7,902 bases of DNA from Thermovenabulum sp049723235 (GTDB lineage: Bacteria > Bacillota > Thermosediminibacteria > Thermosediminibacterales > Thermosediminibacteraceae): positions 1-7,902 of the forward strand of contig NZ_JBNARB010000035.1 of assembly GCF_049723235.1 (NCBI RefSeq), in the 5' to 3' direction. How positions within the stretch are numbered: position 1 is the first letter of the stretch; each line of letters begins with the position of its first letter. Below are positions 7,293 to 7,902 of the stretch, in pieces. The notes below the pieces were generated by a model. It ran no database searches and was not told the origin of the DNA. It saw only the letters and a list, made by a program, of their open reading frames with translations. The translations under genes were made by a program, and so were the position numbers.

Positions 7293-7298
7293 ATTTTT

Positions 7299-7305
7299 CT
7301 CCTCC
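7299..7305 (-). promoter_or_regulatory. Ribosome binding site that sets the glycosyltransferase start
   Basis: GGAGGAG on the minus strand, 6 bases before the ATG at 7292. It falls inside the longer reading frame that begins at 7316, which itself has no clear ribosome binding site. This shortens the protein by eight residues. Confidence 0.75.
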
Positions 7306-7323
7306 CCACTCATCATACTTTAA

Positions 7324-7527
7324 CTATATTTCTCCTACTAAAATTATGTTATCTCTAAAAAGCGGATATTTTTTAAGAACTTCGTTGAGAAACTTATTAT
7401 CTGATAAATAAGTCTCTGCAAGAATTATATCATTAATTTGAATACCCGCTTGTGTTGCAATTTTCATTAAAGTAAACGGTGTAAACCAATAACGATGATC
7501 GCTATTTACAATTTCTTTATTTTGCTT
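7324..7527 (-). pseudogene. C-terminal fragment of a SAM-dependent methyltransferase
   Basis: An open frame of 67 codons ending in TAG at 7324, without a start codon or ribosome binding site at its beginning. It contains SDHRYWFTPFTLMKIA followed by AGI, which matches the region after the core fold of class I methyltransferases found in surface-polysaccharide and O-antigen clusters (NSDHRYWFTPYTL...AGF), and it ends in a compact tail KKYPLFRDNIILVGEI. The SAM-binding N-terminal part is missing and is replaced by transposase-like sequence upstream of about 7530. The stop lies 31 bases before the glycosyltransferase ATG, so the intact gene was probably in an operon with it. The family call comes from recognised motifs, not a database search. 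Confidence 0.68.
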
Positions 7528-7530
7528 TTA

Positions 7531-7709
7531 ATATATATGGGATCTGTTCTTAGCCTCTTAACAAGAGCGGCTACGGTTTTAATGTTTTCTATCTGCATAG
7601 CTGTAATAGCCAAGAACATAGTTTCTTTAGGACATCCTTTTCTGCCTGATTCTTTTGACTTGGGAAAATGTTATTAAATCAAGCATTTAGAGTTTTGCAA
7701 TTTACTCAT
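7531..7709 (-). pseudogene. Remnant of an insertion-sequence transposase (N-terminal part)
   Basis: Read on the minus strand from an ATG at 7709, the frame gives MSKLQNSKCLI, two stops (7676-7671), then HFPKSKESGRKGCPKETM, and then a stretch ending VAALVKRLRTDPIY before the similarity is lost near 7530. The pattern GRxGxPKE...LxAMxxxxIxxxxxLVxRLxxDPxY is that of the DUF772-type N-terminal domain of IS5/IS1182-like transposases; the expected continuation (RxxCGF) and the whole catalytic domain are missing. The nonsense codons and the missing 3' part show it is dead. Its abrupt junction with the methyltransferase fragment suggests a deletion that removed the end of the element and the start of the host gene. 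The exact IS family is uncertain. Confidence 0.55.
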
Positions 7710-7902
7710 GATTCTTGGAAAATTAAAATTCTGTAATAATAACGTATTTTAATAAAAATCCAAAGCTACCTTTATAAAAGTTATTAGAGTAAAACTATGT
7801 TGTATTAATTTACATAATTTTTATACTTTCCTTTTAATCAATTTAATGATTTTAGTGTAGAAACTCATTTTTAGAATCTACTTATTTCTGTTCTTTGACA
7901 AT
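7710..7902. other. A+T-rich stretch upstream of the transposase remnant, no gene seen
   Basis: No open frame of useful length with a ribosome binding site is seen on either strand. By position it should include the left end of the decayed insertion sequence. The segment TTAGTGTAGAAACTCA (about 7852-7867) could be part of a terminal inverted repeat, but its partner would lie in the deleted end, so this cannot be tested here. No convincing promoter for the glycosyltransferase was found. Confidence 0.3.

Noticed and set aside
7293..7316. ATG at 7316 as the glycosyltransferase start
   Set aside because: The GGAGGAG for the ATG at 7292 lies within these first codons, and the longer form has no ribosome binding site of its own.
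7495..7677. Plus-strand open frame of 60 codons that looks like a small membrane protein
   Set aside because: It is antisense to the transposase and methyltransferase remnants, whose family patterns explain the sequence better. No good ribosome binding site precedes it.
7857..7881. Small inverted repeat GTAGA...TCTAC
   Set aside because: Only five pairs with a 15-base loop and no T-run; not distinguishable from chance.
7710..7902. SigA-type promoter for the glycosyltransferase (for example TTGATT with a distant A+T-rich -10)
   Set aside because: Matches are weak and expected by chance in such A+T-rich DNA.
1..7902. CRISPR array, tRNA or rRNA genes, riboswitch
   Set aside because: No regularly spaced repeats, cloverleaf-like segments or conserved RNA motifs were seen on either strand.

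Overview
The window comes from a low-GC Gram-positive bacterium, most likely a motile member of the Clostridia. The evidence is the strong A+T bias, the GGAGG-type ribosome binding sites, the short clostridial-type flagellin and a large TPR glycosyltransferase beside it. The species cannot be named from the sequence. Every gene supported here lies on the minus strand, so transcription runs from high to low coordinates.

Layout in transcription order. (1) 7902-7324 is a decayed region. It holds an A+T-rich stretch, the N-terminal remnant of an insertion-sequence transposase with two in-frame stops, and, joined to it near 7530, the C-terminal 67 codons of a SAM-dependent methyltransferase of the kind found in surface-glycan clusters. 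This looks like an insertion followed by a deletion. (2) 7292-4290 encodes a 1000-residue protein with a central family-2 glycosyltransferase domain, flanked by a possible degenerate second GT-A-like domain and helical/TPR repeats. (3) 4289-4091 is a roughly 200-base leader region with a possible sigma-28-type promoter, a GC palindrome, and a small hairpin that shows GGA in its loop ahead of a second GGA in the ribosome binding site. This arrangement recalls CsrA control of Bacillus hag. (4) 4090-2903 encodes flagellin, followed by two hairpins that probably end its transcript. (5) 2683-35 encodes a fusion of a phospholipase-D-type (HKD) nuclease domain with a superfamily-2 helicase. (6) The start of a small methyltransferase-like gene overlaps the helicase end by 16 bases and runs off the left edge.

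How they fit together. The glycosyltransferase, the truncated methyltransferase and flagellin look like parts of a flagellin synthesis and modification locus, with the glycosyltransferase a candidate to decorate the Ser/Thr-rich central region of the flagellin. The HKD-helicase and the overlapping methyltransferase form a separate, translationally coupled pair behind the flagellin terminators. They may act in DNA processing or defence, but the sequence does not prove that. The most noteworthy signals are the CsrA-like flagellin leader, the nuclease-helicase/methyltransferase pair, the odd N-terminal domain of the glycosyltransferase, and the transposase/methyltransferase scar.
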